Below are positions 36,384 through 46,384 of a stretch of 64,000 nt of DNA, in pieces. The notes beneath the pieces are model-generated. The model saw nothing but the letters and a program-made list of their open reading frames with translations, did no database searches and had not been told where the DNA came from. Both the position numbers and the translations under genes were made by a program. Positions within the stretch are counted from its first letter, which is position 1; every line of letters starts with the position of its first letter. Origin of the DNA: Palsa-504 sp963839095 (GTDB lineage: Bacteria; Actinomycetota; Actinomycetes; Streptosporangiales; Streptosporangiaceae); assembly GCA_963839095.1 (NCBI GenBank), contig CAWIUF010000069.1, positions 1-64,000 of the forward strand. The letters are read 5' to 3'.

Positions 36384-38541
36384 CAGATGCGGCCAGAATC
36401 ATGAGGACATGGCAGCAGGCAAACCCGCCGAGGGAAAAGCGTCGTGGTATCAAGGGAAGGCTGATGGCCTCCGGACATTTTACGGTTGCTGAGCAGAAGG
36501 CCCGGGAAGTGGCTGAGCAGAAGGCCCGGAAAAAGATGACCGGTAGCGCCGTCTCCCTGGTGGCGGAGTGGGCGCGCTGGGGCATGGACCCGAACAAGCG
36601 CGGCGGCTATCACCTGCTCGCGTGCAGCGACGGGAGGATCAGTTCGCGCAACTTCGAGGATATCCTCGTCCGGTTTAGCCCCGGCAGCCTGGATGACCTG
36701 CCCCAGGTCACCATCAGCTACGTGCCGGGCCGAGACGGCAGTCGGTATCTCGGCCTGGCGATCCACGAGGCGGAGGCGAGCGGAGCCGACCGTCTCGGCG
36801 GCGACGTCATGGTCACCCGCTACTTCTGCGTTCCCTACAGCCGGCCGCGGCAGGCTCGGTGTCCTACGCGAGCCTGTACGAGGCGCTCCGGGGGATCCAG
36901 CCCCCGGAGGACGACAGGGCGGTGGTAAGCGTCGGACTGGACGGTGAAGCGACGCCACCCGCCGACGTCATGCGCGCGCTCCCGGTCGTCGGCTTGCTCC
37001 TCACCGGCAACCCGGTCTGCATCGTCGGCGCCGAAGCTACCGAGATGGCCGAGCGCCTGGCGTTCATCGACGCCACGATGTCGCTGCTGCCCTACGGAAT
37101 GCGGGCCGAGATGGCCGCCTCGACATGGACGAGGGGCACCTATCAGAGGCATAAGTTCCGGCTGTTCTTCAGCGAGGCGCCCCGCAGGCAGCCGGCCTGG
37201 GCACCGACGACCACGTGGTCCGCTGGCGCTCTGAGGACCTGGAGATCACCGAGGCGCCCAGCATCAGGTTTCCCGCCGGAGCGGTCCGCGAATACCAGGA
37301 GGTGCTGCGACGCCTCGGCCCGTCAGCCATCGCGGAACTAGCCAGGGCCACCAAACCCGTGCAATTCAACGATCAGGCCAGTTCCCGGGCGCTGAAATGG
37401 GTGAGCAAGCTCGAGGATCACCACGAGACGAGCGCGGACGCCACCGGTCCACGGACAATATTCCAGCCACGCGAGACAGGGCGGATTCGCCGGGGCCCGG
37501 TGCGCCGTGGCCCGCACGTGCCGACGGGTCGGCGAGACGAAACGCGTGGGAGAACTCCTCCTGGCTTGCCTGCAGGCGGTGGACGGCGACGCCAGCCGCG
37601 TGAAAAAGCATGTCGGCCAGATCGAGGAGATCCTGCAGGCAGCCGAACTGCCCGCCGCGGAGCACCGGGAGCGCTTGCGCGACGTCTTCGGCGACAGCCA
37701 GCGGCTCATGCGCGACCTGCCGGTGGGGAGGCAGCGCACTGCCCTCTACCAGTTCCTGGTGCGTTTCCTGTTGTCGCGCGCCATCGACTACGACGGGTAC
37801 TGCCTGATCGAGGACATTCTCGGCGGCCACCTCGATCGCGCGCTGCTCAAGGCCATCGATGACCGGGCGGCGGACGAGCCGATCCTGAAGCTCCTCATCG
37901 CCGACAGGCTCGGTGCTCGGGTGCCGGAGGTAGACCTTCGCGAGCTGATCGAGCTGGCGGCAGAACCAGAGGTGCGCCCGTCGCACGCGCGGATTCTCTG
38001 CGGCCTCCTGCTCAAGAACATGGAATCGGCCCCGAGAAGCGACATCAGGAATGCGCTGCCGTTGCTCTCCGAACTCGGCTACCTGGCACCCGCGCTGTCC
38101 GTGCGCGAGCCGGATGACCTGGGGTACCAGGTGGAAACCCTGAAGAACCTGCTGGCGGCCGTGTTTCCCGGAAGCCCGGGCAGGCTCCCGTACCGGGACA
38201 CTGTCGCGGGGGGCGGCAAGCATGCCCCGACGGCCGCGCTGTTCCTCGCGGTCATCTGCCTCACGCCGGAGAACATAGCGGATGTCGCCGCCAGCTTCAC
38301 GGCTAGCCTGGCACGTTCGCCTGACCTCAGCGGCGACGTGCGCGAGGCGCTGGCCGCCAAAGGGCTCAAGGTGGACGTGACCCCCGAGCCGGTACGTTCC
38401 GGCGCGTCGGAGGGGCCGCGTGAGTACAGCCCCGCTCCCAGAACCAGGGGCCGCCCCGCTCCTAAGGAAAACCGCCGGGTATTCCGCAGGATGCTGAACC
38501 CGGAAGCTAATCTCTTCCCCGATTCGCCGGCCGACGATTAG
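36380..38541 (+). CDS. uncharacterised GTPase-associated protein, paralogue 2 (frameshifted)
   Basis: ATG 36380 overlaps the stop of paralogue 1 by 4 bases. After a basic N-terminal extension with a doubled EVAEQKARK motif, the same domain follows: NKRGGYHLLACSDGRISSRN, LPQVTISYVPGRDGSRYLG, VTRYFCVPYS, then in a second frame LLLTGNPVCIVGAEATEMAE and LPYGMRAEMAASTWTRGTYQ. The helical half is in a third frame from about 37510 (VGELLLACLQAVDGDASRVK, LYQFLVRFLLSRAIDYDGYC, LLSELGYLAPALSVREPDDL). The last 60 residues are basic and disordered. It shares residue-level similarity with paralogue 1 in both halves, so tandem duplication is clear. About 700 residues. Confidence 0.6.
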
Positions 38542-38594
38542 CCACGAGGACGATTACCGCCGCGCCTTCGTCCGTCAGCACCGAGACTTGGGGG

Positions 38595-39428
38595 ATGCGG
38601 GAGCTGGTAACCGATGTCGACGATCCGCGGCTGGCGGACTACGCGCGGCTGACGGATATGGAGCTGCGTACTCACCTGGAGTCCGCGCAGGGGCTGTTCA
38701 TCGCGGAGGGGACGAAGGTGATCAGCCGGGCGGTAGCGGCCGGCTACCCGGTGCGCTCGATCCTGCTGGCCGAACGCAGGCTCGGCGACCTGGAAGCCCT
38801 GCCCACCGACCGGCGCCCCGGTCTACGTCGTCCCGGACGAGACCGCCGAACGGCTCACCGGGTACCGCATCCACCGCGGGGCGCTGGCCTCGCTGCACCG
38901 CAAGCCGCTCCCGGAGGTCCCGGCGCTGGCCGCGGCCGCCCAGAAGGTGATCGTGCTCGAGGACCTCGTCGACCACGCCAACGTCGGGGCCATCTTCCGG
39001 TGCGCGGCCGCGCTCGGCGTGGACGCCATCTTCCTGTCGCCGCGGTGCGCCGACCCGCTCTACCGGCGGGCGGTGAAGGTCTCGATGGGCGCGGTGTTCG
39101 CCATCCCCTACGCCCGGATGACCGGGTGGTACGACGGCCTGGCGGACCTGCGAAAGGCCGGGTTCCGGCTGCTCGCGCTGACCCCGGACGCCGCCGCGGT
39201 GCCGCTGACGCGGCGGCGGCAGGCCAGCGCGGCCGGATCGCGCTGATGCTCGGCACCGAGGGCGACGGCCTGTCGTCCCGCTGGCTGCACGAGGCCGACC
39301 AGGCCGTCCGGATCCCGATGCATCCGGGCGCCCTGGCGGCCGGGGTGGACTCGCTCAACGTGGTGGCCGCCGCCGCGATCGCGTGTCATGTGCTGATGGG
39401 CGGGGACGAGACTCGTTCGGCCGGATGA
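38595..39428 (+). CDS. TrmH/SpoU-family RNA 2'-O-methyltransferase (middle frameshifted)
   Basis: The N-terminus MRELVTDVDDPRLADYARLT and the substrate-binding part are in frame until about 38815. The catalytic middle is in another frame: VIVLEDLVDHANVGAIFRCA (motif 1 with Asn and Arg), LSPRCADPLYRRAVKVSMGA (motif 2 region). The original frame returns at about 39230 with motif 2-3, IALMLGTEGDGLSSRWLHEA and MHPGALAAGVDSLNVVAAAA (the SLNV knot). It is therefore a trefoil-knot SPOUT methylase of 277 residues with two compensating indels. It probably methylates rRNA or tRNA ribose. It is the first gene right of the island. Confidence 0.85.
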   Translation: MRELVTDVDDPRLADYARLTDMELRTHLESAQGLFIAEGTKVISRAVAAGYPVRSILLAERRLGDLEALPTDRRPGLRRPGRDRRTAHRVPHPPRGAGLAAPQAAPGGPGAGRGRPEGDRARGPRRPRQRRGHLPVRGRARRGRHLPVAAVRRPALPAGGEGLDGRGVRHPLRPDDRVVRRPGGPAKGRVPAARADPGRRRGAADAAAAGQRGRIALMLGTEGDGLSSRWLHEADQAVRIPMHPGALAAGVDSLNVVAAAAIACHVLMGGDETRSAG

Positions 39429-39512
39429 TCTTGGGTTTTCGCCTGTCCGCGAACGCGGTGCCGCGAATGACCTCCGGTATCACGCTTGCCCTCTTCCAGG
39501 CTTTCTGGGCGT

Positions 39513-39541
39513 TTGCCTAGCCTTTTCTTATCTCATATACA
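39513..39541 (+). promoter_or_regulatory. promoter of the HtrA-like gene/MoxR operon
   Basis: TTGCCT at 39513-39518 and TATACA at 39536-39541 are 17 bases apart, close to the vegetative consensus, and the ATG follows at 39554, leaving a very short leader of about six bases. It may drive the whole protease-MoxR-DUF58-vWA set. Confidence 0.6.
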
Positions 39542-39553
39542 TAACGTGAGCTC

Positions 39554-40354
39554 ATGGAGCGCGGGCCTGCGGGCGGCGACGGCGCCGGACCCCGTGCGCC
39601 CGGCGTCCGGGTATCGCGACGCTGGCTCGTCGCCGGGACCCTGGCCGCGGCCGTCCTGCTCGGCGTGATCGCCGTCCTCGCGACCCGGGTCGTCACCGCA
39701 CCTCTCGTGGTCAAGGCGGCGGCGCCGAAGCCCTCCCCGACCGCCAGCGCGAGCCTGACCGTGCCAGGCATCTACCAGCGGGTCGCGCCGTCCGTGGTGA
39801 CCATCCAGACCGGTCACGAGCTCGGGAGCGGTGTCATCGTGGCCGACAGCGGCCTGATCGTGACCGCGAATCACGTCGTCGCCGGCGGCGGCGCCATCAC
39901 CGTCACCTTCGCCGACGGCACCACGACGAGCGCGACCGTGGCCGGCGCTGACCCCAAGCTGGACGTCGCCGAGCTCATCCCGGCCAAACTGCCCCAGGTC
40001 GTCGTGCCCGCCACTGTCGGCGGGGCGGCCGGCGTGGGCGCGTCCGTGGTCGCCATCGGCAACCCGCTCGGCCTGACCAACAGCGTCTCCACCGGGGTGG
40101 TCTCCGGCCTGAACCGGACCGCGGACACCAGCAACGGCAAGTTCTCCGGGCTCATCCAGTTCGACGCGTCGGTGAATCCCGGCAGCTCGGGCGGCCCCCT
40201 GCTCGACATGCACGGGCTGGTCGTCGGCATCGTGCTCTCGATCGCCACCCCCGACGGCCAGGACGCGTTCGCCGGCATCGGGTTCGCCGAGCCCATCGGT
40301 GCCGCGCTCGGCGGCGCCAGCGGCAAGGGACCAGGAAAGGGACCCCAGATATGA
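39554..40354 (+). CDS. membrane-anchored trypsin-like (HtrA-type) protease
   Basis: A 266-residue protein with a short cytoplasmic N-terminus, one TM anchor (LVAGTLAAAVLLGVIAVLAT) and an extracytoplasmic chymotrypsin-fold domain. The triad is His in VTANHVVAGGG, Asp in DPKLDVAELI and Ser in NPGSSGGPLLD. Unlike most HtrA/DegP proteins it has no PDZ domain after the protease domain; it ends in a short Gly/Lys tail. Ten bases separate it from the MoxR gene, so it may be the first gene of that operon and act on envelope proteins together with the vWA proteins. Intact. Confidence 0.85.
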   Translation: MERGPAGGDGAGPRAPGVRVSRRWLVAGTLAAAVLLGVIAVLATRVVTAPLVVKAAAPKPSPTASASLTVPGIYQRVAPSVVTIQTGHELGSGVIVADSGLIVTANHVVAGGGAITVTFADGTTTSATVAGADPKLDVAELIPAKLPQVVVPATVGGAAGVGASVVAIGNPLGLTNSVSTGVVSGLNRTADTSNGKFSGLIQFDASVNPGSSGGPLLDMHGLVVGIVLSIATPDGQDAFAGIGFAEPIGAALGGASGKGPGKGPQI

Positions 40355-40364
40355 GGACCGGCCT

Positions 40365-41348
<984 letters not shown>

Positions 41349-41350
41349 CC

Positions 41351-42322
41351 ATGCGCAGTACTCCGGAACGTCTCCTGGCCCGGCTGGAATGGCGGGTCAT
41401 CCACCGCCTCGACGGGCGCCTGGCGGGCGGCGACTACCGGACCGCGCACCGGGGGAGCGGGACCGACCTCGTCGGCCTGCGCGAGTACACCGAGGGCGAC
41501 GACGCGCGGCATATCGACTGGAACGTCACCGCCCGGCTGAACGAGCCGCAGCTCCGCGTGTTCACCGAGGACCGCGAGCTCACCGCGTGGCTGGTGCTCG
41601 ACCGCTCGGCGTCGATGACGGTGGGGCCGCCGGGGCGCGGCAAGGACGACGTGCTCGGCGAGCTGGCCCTGGTGCTCGCCCGGCTGTTCGGCCGGGGCGG
41701 TAACCGTGTCGGCGCGCTGTTCTACGACACCGGGCCAGGCAATACCGGGCCAGGCAACACCGGGGCGGTGCGCGTCGTGCCCACGGGTACCGGCCGCCGG
41801 CACGCGCTCCGCATCGCCGCCGAGCTCGCCCGGACCACGGGCGACAAGACGGCCGCCAGCCCTAAGAAGGGCCGCTTCAGGAACACCAGGACCGCCGAAC
41901 GCCGGGGCAGCACGACCGACCTGGCGGCGATGCTCGACGCGGTGGCCAAACTAGCCAAGCGCCGTGCCCTCATCATCGTCATCTCCGACTTCATCGGCGA
42001 CGGCGACTGGGGGCGGTCGCTGCTGCGCCTGGTGCCGCGCCACGAGGTGGTCGCCCTGCGCGTCACCGACACCGCCGACGACGAACTGCCCGACGTCGGC
42101 CTGGTCGTCGTCGAGGACGCCGAGACCGGCGAGCAGCTCGTCGTCGACTCCTCCGACCCGCTGCTGCGCGCCCGGCTCCGCGCGGGCGTGGACGAACGCG
42201 ACGCCCGGCTGGCGGCCGGGATGCGCCGGGCCGGGGTGCCGGTTCACCGCATCGGCACCGACGCCGACCTGGCCCGGGCGCTCATCGAGATCGTCGAGCA
42301 CACCCGGCGCAGGCGCGCGTGA
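41351..42322 (+). CDS. DUF58 domain protein
   Basis: 323 residues. The DUF58 signature is complete: GLREYTEGDDARHIDWNVTA, then EDRELTAWLVLDRSASMTVG, where the last part is the first strand of a vWA-like fold with DxSxS. A 15-base tandem repeat (41737-41766, GPGNTGPGNTG) lies in a loop. DUF58 proteins are the constant partner of MoxR in membrane-protein or envelope maturation operons. It overlaps the next gene by 4 bases. Intact. Confidence 0.93.
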   Translation: MRSTPERLLARLEWRVIHRLDGRLAGGDYRTAHRGSGTDLVGLREYTEGDDARHIDWNVTARLNEPQLRVFTEDRELTAWLVLDRSASMTVGPPGRGKDDVLGELALVLARLFGRGGNRVGALFYDTGPGNTGPGNTGAVRVVPTGTGRRHALRIAAELARTTGDKTAASPKKGRFRNTRTAERRGSTTDLAAMLDAVAKLAKRRALIIVISDFIGDGDWGRSLLRLVPRHEVVALRVTDTADDELPDVGLVVVEDAETGEQLVVDSSDPLLRARLRAGVDERDARLAAGMRRAGVPVHRIGTDADLARALIEIVEHTRRRRA

Positions 42323-43284
42323 CGTTCGCCGATCCCGTTCTCCTGGCCGTCGGCCTGCTGGTCGCCGCCGGCCTGGCCTGGGCCGCGATCGTCGTCGGCC
42401 GGCGGCGGGCGGCGGCCCTGGCCGCAGCCGGGGTGGTGGGCGGGCGGCCCAGGAACGGCGGCGTGTGGTTCACCATCGGCGGCCTCGCCGTGCTCGCGAT
42501 CGCGGTGGCCGGCCCGTCGGCGACCGTCCCGGTATCCAAGGCCTCCGGCACCGTCATCCTGGCCATGGACGTCTCCGGCAGCATGGCCGCCACCGACGTG
42601 GCCCCCAGCCGCCTGGGGGCGGCCAAGCAGGCCGCCCTGTCGTTCATCAGTGCCCAGCCGGGCACGGTGGACATCGGCATCGTCGCGTTCGAGGAGGGCG
42701 GCCTCGAGGCCGCCCTGCCCACCGCCGATCACGCCACCGCCTCGGCCGCGGTCCGCCGGCTGAAGACCGGCGGCGGCACCTCACTGGGCGACGCCATCCT
42801 CGCCTCGCTCTCGGCGATCACGCACAAGACGGTCGCCCTGCGCCGCGATGGCAGCGCGCCGAACATCGGCTACTGGCCGTCGGCCACGATCGTGCTCCTG
42901 TCCGACGGGCAGGACGGCGCCGAACCCGGCACCGGCCCCCAGGCCGGCACCACGGCGGCGGCCGCCGCGGCCGAGAAGGCCGGCGTGCACATCAACACGG
43001 TCGGGGTCGGCACCGCCGCCGGCACCACCGTCCAGGTCCAGGGCTTCCACCTGTTCACCGCGCTCAACGCGGCCGCCCTGAGATCGATCTCGCAGGCCAC
43101 CGGCGGCACGTACCATCCCGCTTCCGACGCGAGCGAGCTCAACGGGATCGCCTCGTCCATCAACCTGCGGCTCACCGTCACCCACGAGCCGCTGCCGCTG
43201 GCCGGCGCGTTCATCGCCCTGGCCCTGGCGCTGCTCGCCGCGGGGGCCGTGCTCACCGTCGTCCGGACGGGCCGGGTGGTCTGA
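42319..43284 (+). CDS. BatA-like membrane protein with vWA domain
   Basis: 321 residues, starting at GTG 42319 (TFADPVLLAVGLLVAAGLAW, first TM). The vWA domain has the MIDAS DxSxS in ILAMDVSGSMAATDV, the Thr in GGGTSLGDAI and the Asp in LLSDGQDGAEPG. A C-terminal TM (LAGAFIALALALLAAGAVLT) closes the protein, so the vWA domain is between two TM helices as in aerotolerance-type BatA/BatB. Intact; translationally coupled to the DUF58 gene and abutting the second vWA gene. Confidence 0.92.
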   Translation: MTFADPVLLAVGLLVAAGLAWAAIVVGRRRAAALAAAGVVGGRPRNGGVWFTIGGLAVLAIAVAGPSATVPVSKASGTVILAMDVSGSMAATDVAPSRLGAAKQAALSFISAQPGTVDIGIVAFEEGGLEAALPTADHATASAAVRRLKTGGGTSLGDAILASLSAITHKTVALRRDGSAPNIGYWPSATIVLLSDGQDGAEPGTGPQAGTTAAAAAAEKAGVHINTVGVGTAAGTTVQVQGFHLFTALNAAALRSISQATGGTYHPASDASELNGIASSINLRLTVTHEPLPLAGAFIALALALLAAGAVLTVVRTGRVV

Positions 43285-44364
43285 ATGTCCTTCTCCTGGC
43301 CGTGGGCGCTGCTCGCGCTGCTCGTCATCCCGCTGGTGTTCGCGCAGCTGTGGCTGAGCCGGCGGCGGCGCCGGCGGGCGGTGGTCCGGGTGACCTCGCT
43401 CGCGCTCGTCCAGACGGCCGTGCCGGGCCGCTCGCGCTGGCGGCGGCGCCTGCCCGTCGTGCTGCTGACGCTCGGCTTCGCCGTGCTCGCGGTCGGCGCC
43501 GCCCGCCCGCAGGCGACCGTGCCGGTCCCGTCGTCGTCCGCGACGATCATGCTGGCCCTGGACGTCTCCGGCTCGATGTGCTCCACCGACGTCAAGCCGA
43601 ACCGGATAACCGCCGCCGAGCAGGCCACCAGCGCCTTCATCAAGTCCCAGGCGGGCGGCCCGCGGATCGGCCTGGTCGCCTTCGCGGGCACCGCCGCCGT
43701 CCTCGTCCCCCCGATGGCGGACACCAAGCAGCAGCTCAGCGCGCTCGGCGGTCTCACCACCTCGTTCGGCACCGCGATCGGCGAGGGCATCTTGACCTCG
43801 CTCGACGCCATCGCCCAGGTCGACCCGTCGGTGGCACCGACCGGCGCGAACGTCACCCGGCGGGCGGGCGGCGGCTACGCCAACGACGTGATCGTCGTGC
43901 TCACCGACGGCTCGAACAACCGGGGCATCGACCCGCAGACCGCGGCGAAGCAGGCCGCGGCCCGGGGCGTCCGCGTTTTCACCATCGGCTACGGCACCGA
44001 CAATCCGGCGCCGCTGGCGTGCAGCTCGGATCAGTTCGGCGGCATCGGCGGCGGCTCGTTCGGGGGAGGCGGGTTCGGTGGTGGCGGCCGCGGAGGCATC
44101 GGCGGCAACCCGTTCGACGCCGACTTCAACGCGCTCATGCAGATCTCCAAGACCACCGGCGGCTCGTTCTACCGCGCGCAGGACGCCGACCAGCTCAGCC
44201 GGGCGCTGGCCAAGCTGCCCGCCGCCTTCACCATCGTCCGCAAGCACCTCGACCTGGCCTCCTGGTTCGCCGTCGGCGGCGGCCTGCTGGTCGCCGCCGC
44301 GGTCGGCCTGTCGCTGTGGTGGAACCGCGGCAGGCGCGGGCCCGTCCCCGGCGCCGTTTCCTGA
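43285..44364 (+). CDS. BatA/BatB-like membrane protein with vWA domain
   Basis: 359 residues, starting directly after the preceding stop (ATG 43285). TM1 is PWALLALLVIPLVFAQLWLS, a second TM VVLLTLGFAVLAVGAAR, then the vWA domain with IMLALDVSGSMCSTDV, TSFGTAIGEGI and IVVLTDGSNNRGI. A glycine-rich insertion (residues 250-275, GGGSFGGGGFGGGGRGG) sits in the domain, then a C-terminal TM. It closes the MoxR-DUF58-vWA-vWA operon. The cytoplasmic or outside function is not defined for the family. Confidence 0.92.
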   Translation: MSFSWPWALLALLVIPLVFAQLWLSRRRRRRAVVRVTSLALVQTAVPGRSRWRRRLPVVLLTLGFAVLAVGAARPQATVPVPSSSATIMLALDVSGSMCSTDVKPNRITAAEQATSAFIKSQAGGPRIGLVAFAGTAAVLVPPMADTKQQLSALGGLTTSFGTAIGEGILTSLDAIAQVDPSVAPTGANVTRRAGGGYANDVIVVLTDGSNNRGIDPQTAAKQAAARGVRVFTIGYGTDNPAPLACSSDQFGGIGGGSFGGGGFGGGGRGGIGGNPFDADFNALMQISKTTGGSFYRAQDADQLSRALAKLPAAFTIVRKHLDLASWFAVGGGLLVAAAVGLSLWWNRGRRGPVPGAVS

Positions 44365-44474
44365 CCAGCCGCCCCGCCGGGGACCGCCGCAAACTGAGAC
44401 GCCAACCGGGTCGCCGTCTGCGCTATGAACAAAACGAGACTAAAAATGACTAAGTAATCAGGGAGGGCTGACCG

Positions 44475-44943
44475 ATGACGGAGACGGCCGCAGGGTCCGG
44501 TCTTCCGGCTGGTCTATCGCAGTCACAGCCGGATCGGGATCACCGAGCGCAAGCAGCAGCTGGGCGAGATCTTCAGCGTGGCCCGCTCGTCCAACAAGAA
44601 GCTGGGCGTCACCGGGGCCCTGCTGATCGACGAGGACCAGTTCGTCCAGACCCTGGAGGGCCCGGAACCGGTGGTCCGCGACCTGTACGCGAAAATCAGC
44701 AAGGACCGGCGGCACGAGCACGTCGAACTGCTGGAGAGCGGGGATGTTTCCGGGCGGGTGTTCGGCAAGTGGGCGATGGCGAAGATGGCCGCGGAAGGCG
44801 AGCCGGACATCCCGCTGCTGACCAACGTGGACAAGGGCGGTATCAGCCCGGCGCAGCCCCGGCCCGCCACCCCGGCGCAGGAAGCCGTCCTGGACCTCAT
44901 GCGCCAGTCACTGCGCCGCGCCGGAGCCGCCGCCTCGGACTAG
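44475..44943 (+). CDS. BLUF-domain blue-light sensor (N-terminal frameshift)
   Basis: From ATG 44475 (behind GGGAGGG) the frame reads MTETAAGSG; a one-base shift near 44505 gives FRLVYRSHSRIGITERKQQL, GEIFSVARSSNKKLGVTGAL, LIDEDQFVQTLEGPEPVVRD. The flavin-site residues are all present: Tyr in LVYRS, Asn in SSNKKLG, Gln in FVQTLEG, and Trp/Met in FGKWAMAKM. About 155 residues with a short helical tail and no output domain, so a stand-alone PixD-like photoreceptor is likely. It is the only light-sensing gene seen; no obvious partner flanks it. Confidence 0.85.
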
Positions 44944-45033
44944 AAACCCTTTTCACCGAACGAGTCGGCTGTCACGCCCCTGGCACCGTGCCTCACCAGC
45001 CCCCAGAATGACCTCGCGCCGGACTGACGGGCG

Positions 45034-45454
45034 TCACGGGGCCAGGAGCTGGTATTGCACCAGCGTCCGGTGCCGTAGCCGGCTCAGGAAACGCCGCCGG
45101 GCCGGGTACCGGCGGGCCAGCTGCGCGGCGACCTGGCGGGCCTCTTCTCCGGCTAGGAGCCGGACCGCCGCGTACCGCGGCTGTCCGTAGCTGACCATGC
45201 CCATCGCGCCGCACGCGGTCACCTGCACGGTGCTGTCGAGCCGGAGCCGCTTGACCGTGCCCGACCGGCTTCCGGCCCCGAAGTAGGCCCGGTTACCCTC
45301 GACGATCCCCTGCACGCGGGCAGACACAGGTGCGCCCTTCGGCCTGGACGTAGTCACGAGGAAGTATCGGCCTTGCGCCAGGGGAGCGAAGTAACCGGCC
45401 TCGGCGGCTTCCTCGCGGTAGCGGCTGATCGGTCGCGGTCGAGCGGTCGGGCAT
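45034..45454 (-). CDS. PPOX-class F420-dependent protein (start frameshifted)
   Basis: A good ribosome binding site (AGGAGA) precedes ATG 45454 (MPDRSTATD); a shift near 45430 joins it to ISRYREEAAEAGYFAPLAQG, RYFLVTTSRPKGAPVSARVQ, IVEGNRAYFGAGSRSGTVKR and ends at HRTLVQYQLLAP. This is the small split-barrel fold of PPOX-class F420 or flavin-dependent enzymes of about 135 residues. The open frame is continuous with the PIG-L-like protein upstream, so a real fusion is the alternative. The ribosome binding site favours two genes. Confidence 0.65.
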
Positions 45455-46179
45455 GTCTTCTCCTGTATCTCGGGTGTCCGTCGCGCCCAGGCCGGGGTAA
45501 CCAGCCAGCGCAGGTGCTCCCGGCCATCGAGCCGGTCCAGCCGGCGGATCAGCGGGGGCAGGGCCGGTGACTGGCTCTCGTGGGCGGCCACGGCGGCCTT
45601 CTGGATGGCCCGGGCGGTGACGGCGTCGGGACCCAGGTCGATCGCCCAGGCCCCGGCGACGTGGCCGGGTGGGCCAGTGCGCGCCAGGACCGGCACCCCT
45701 GCCCGCCGGGCGGCGGTGCACGCGGCCGCGGCCACGGCCGCGTCGTCCATGACCGTGTCATCGTCACCCGCGTCACCCGCGGCCGGGTGGATGACCAGTA
45801 CCAGGTCCGCCGCGTGCTGGCGGATCGCCTGGCCGATCCGGTTACGGAGCTCGGCTTCCGGCTGCCTGCCGAGGCCACCGTCGGGATAGCTGGCCACCGT
45901 GACCTGGGAGATGCCCAGGACGCTGGCGGCCAGCTGCAGCTCCCAGGGCCGGACCGCTTCCAGCCGGGCACTCCAGGTGGCGTTCACGGTCGAGGCCTCG
46001 CCGCGGGTCAGGCACAGCAGCGCGAGGTCAGCCCCGGTCCGGCGGAAGGCGTACAGCAGGCCGCCGAGCTCCGCCGATTCCTGGCCCGGCCGGGCCAGGA
46101 CGACCAGGACGCTGCCCGCCCGGGGCAGCCAGCCGGCCGGGAGGTCCGCGGGTTCGGCCGCGACGGCGATGGGGCTCAT
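45455..46179 (-). CDS. PIG-L (LmbE)-like protein lacking zinc ligands
   Basis: Starts MSPIAVAAEPADLPAGWLPR. The Rossmann-like start VLVVLARPGQESAELGGLLY aligns with the PIG-L motif AHPDDExxxxGG, but His-Pro-Asp-Asp-Glu is replaced by Arg-Pro-Gly-Gln-Glu. Next, LLCLTRGEASTVNA and VLGISQVTVASYPDGGL are typical, and the second metal region reads LVLVIHPAAGDAGDDDTVMD. Two of the three usual zinc ligands in the first motif are therefore lost. GlcNAc-PI-type deacetylase activity is not expected; a binding or scaffold role is possible. It is followed by the PPOX protein without an intervening stop. Confidence 0.65.
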
Positions 46180-46384
46180 CAGGCGTTCCTCATCTCGGTG
46201 GAGCCGGAAAGGCGCCAGCCGCCCGGCCCGGATGCCGGAAGCGGCTCGCTCCCTTTCACCATCGCCGTGACCGGTGGAGCTGCGGCGCAGTGGCTATGGA
46301 GACGAGATGGACATGGCCCGCTGAGCTAGCAGCTGGCGATTTCCCGTGGCGAGCGGTGTGATCACGCGGATCCCGCGGTCGCGT

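Noticed and set aside
36480..36540. Repeat of GTGGCTGAGCAGAAGGCCCGG as a mobile-element end
   Set aside because: It is a doubled codon block within the basic N-terminus of paralogue 2; no inverted partner.
41964..44453. 829-residue plus-strand frame over the DUF58/vWA operon
   Set aside because: It is an Arg/Gly-rich alternate frame of three clear genes with overlapping starts.
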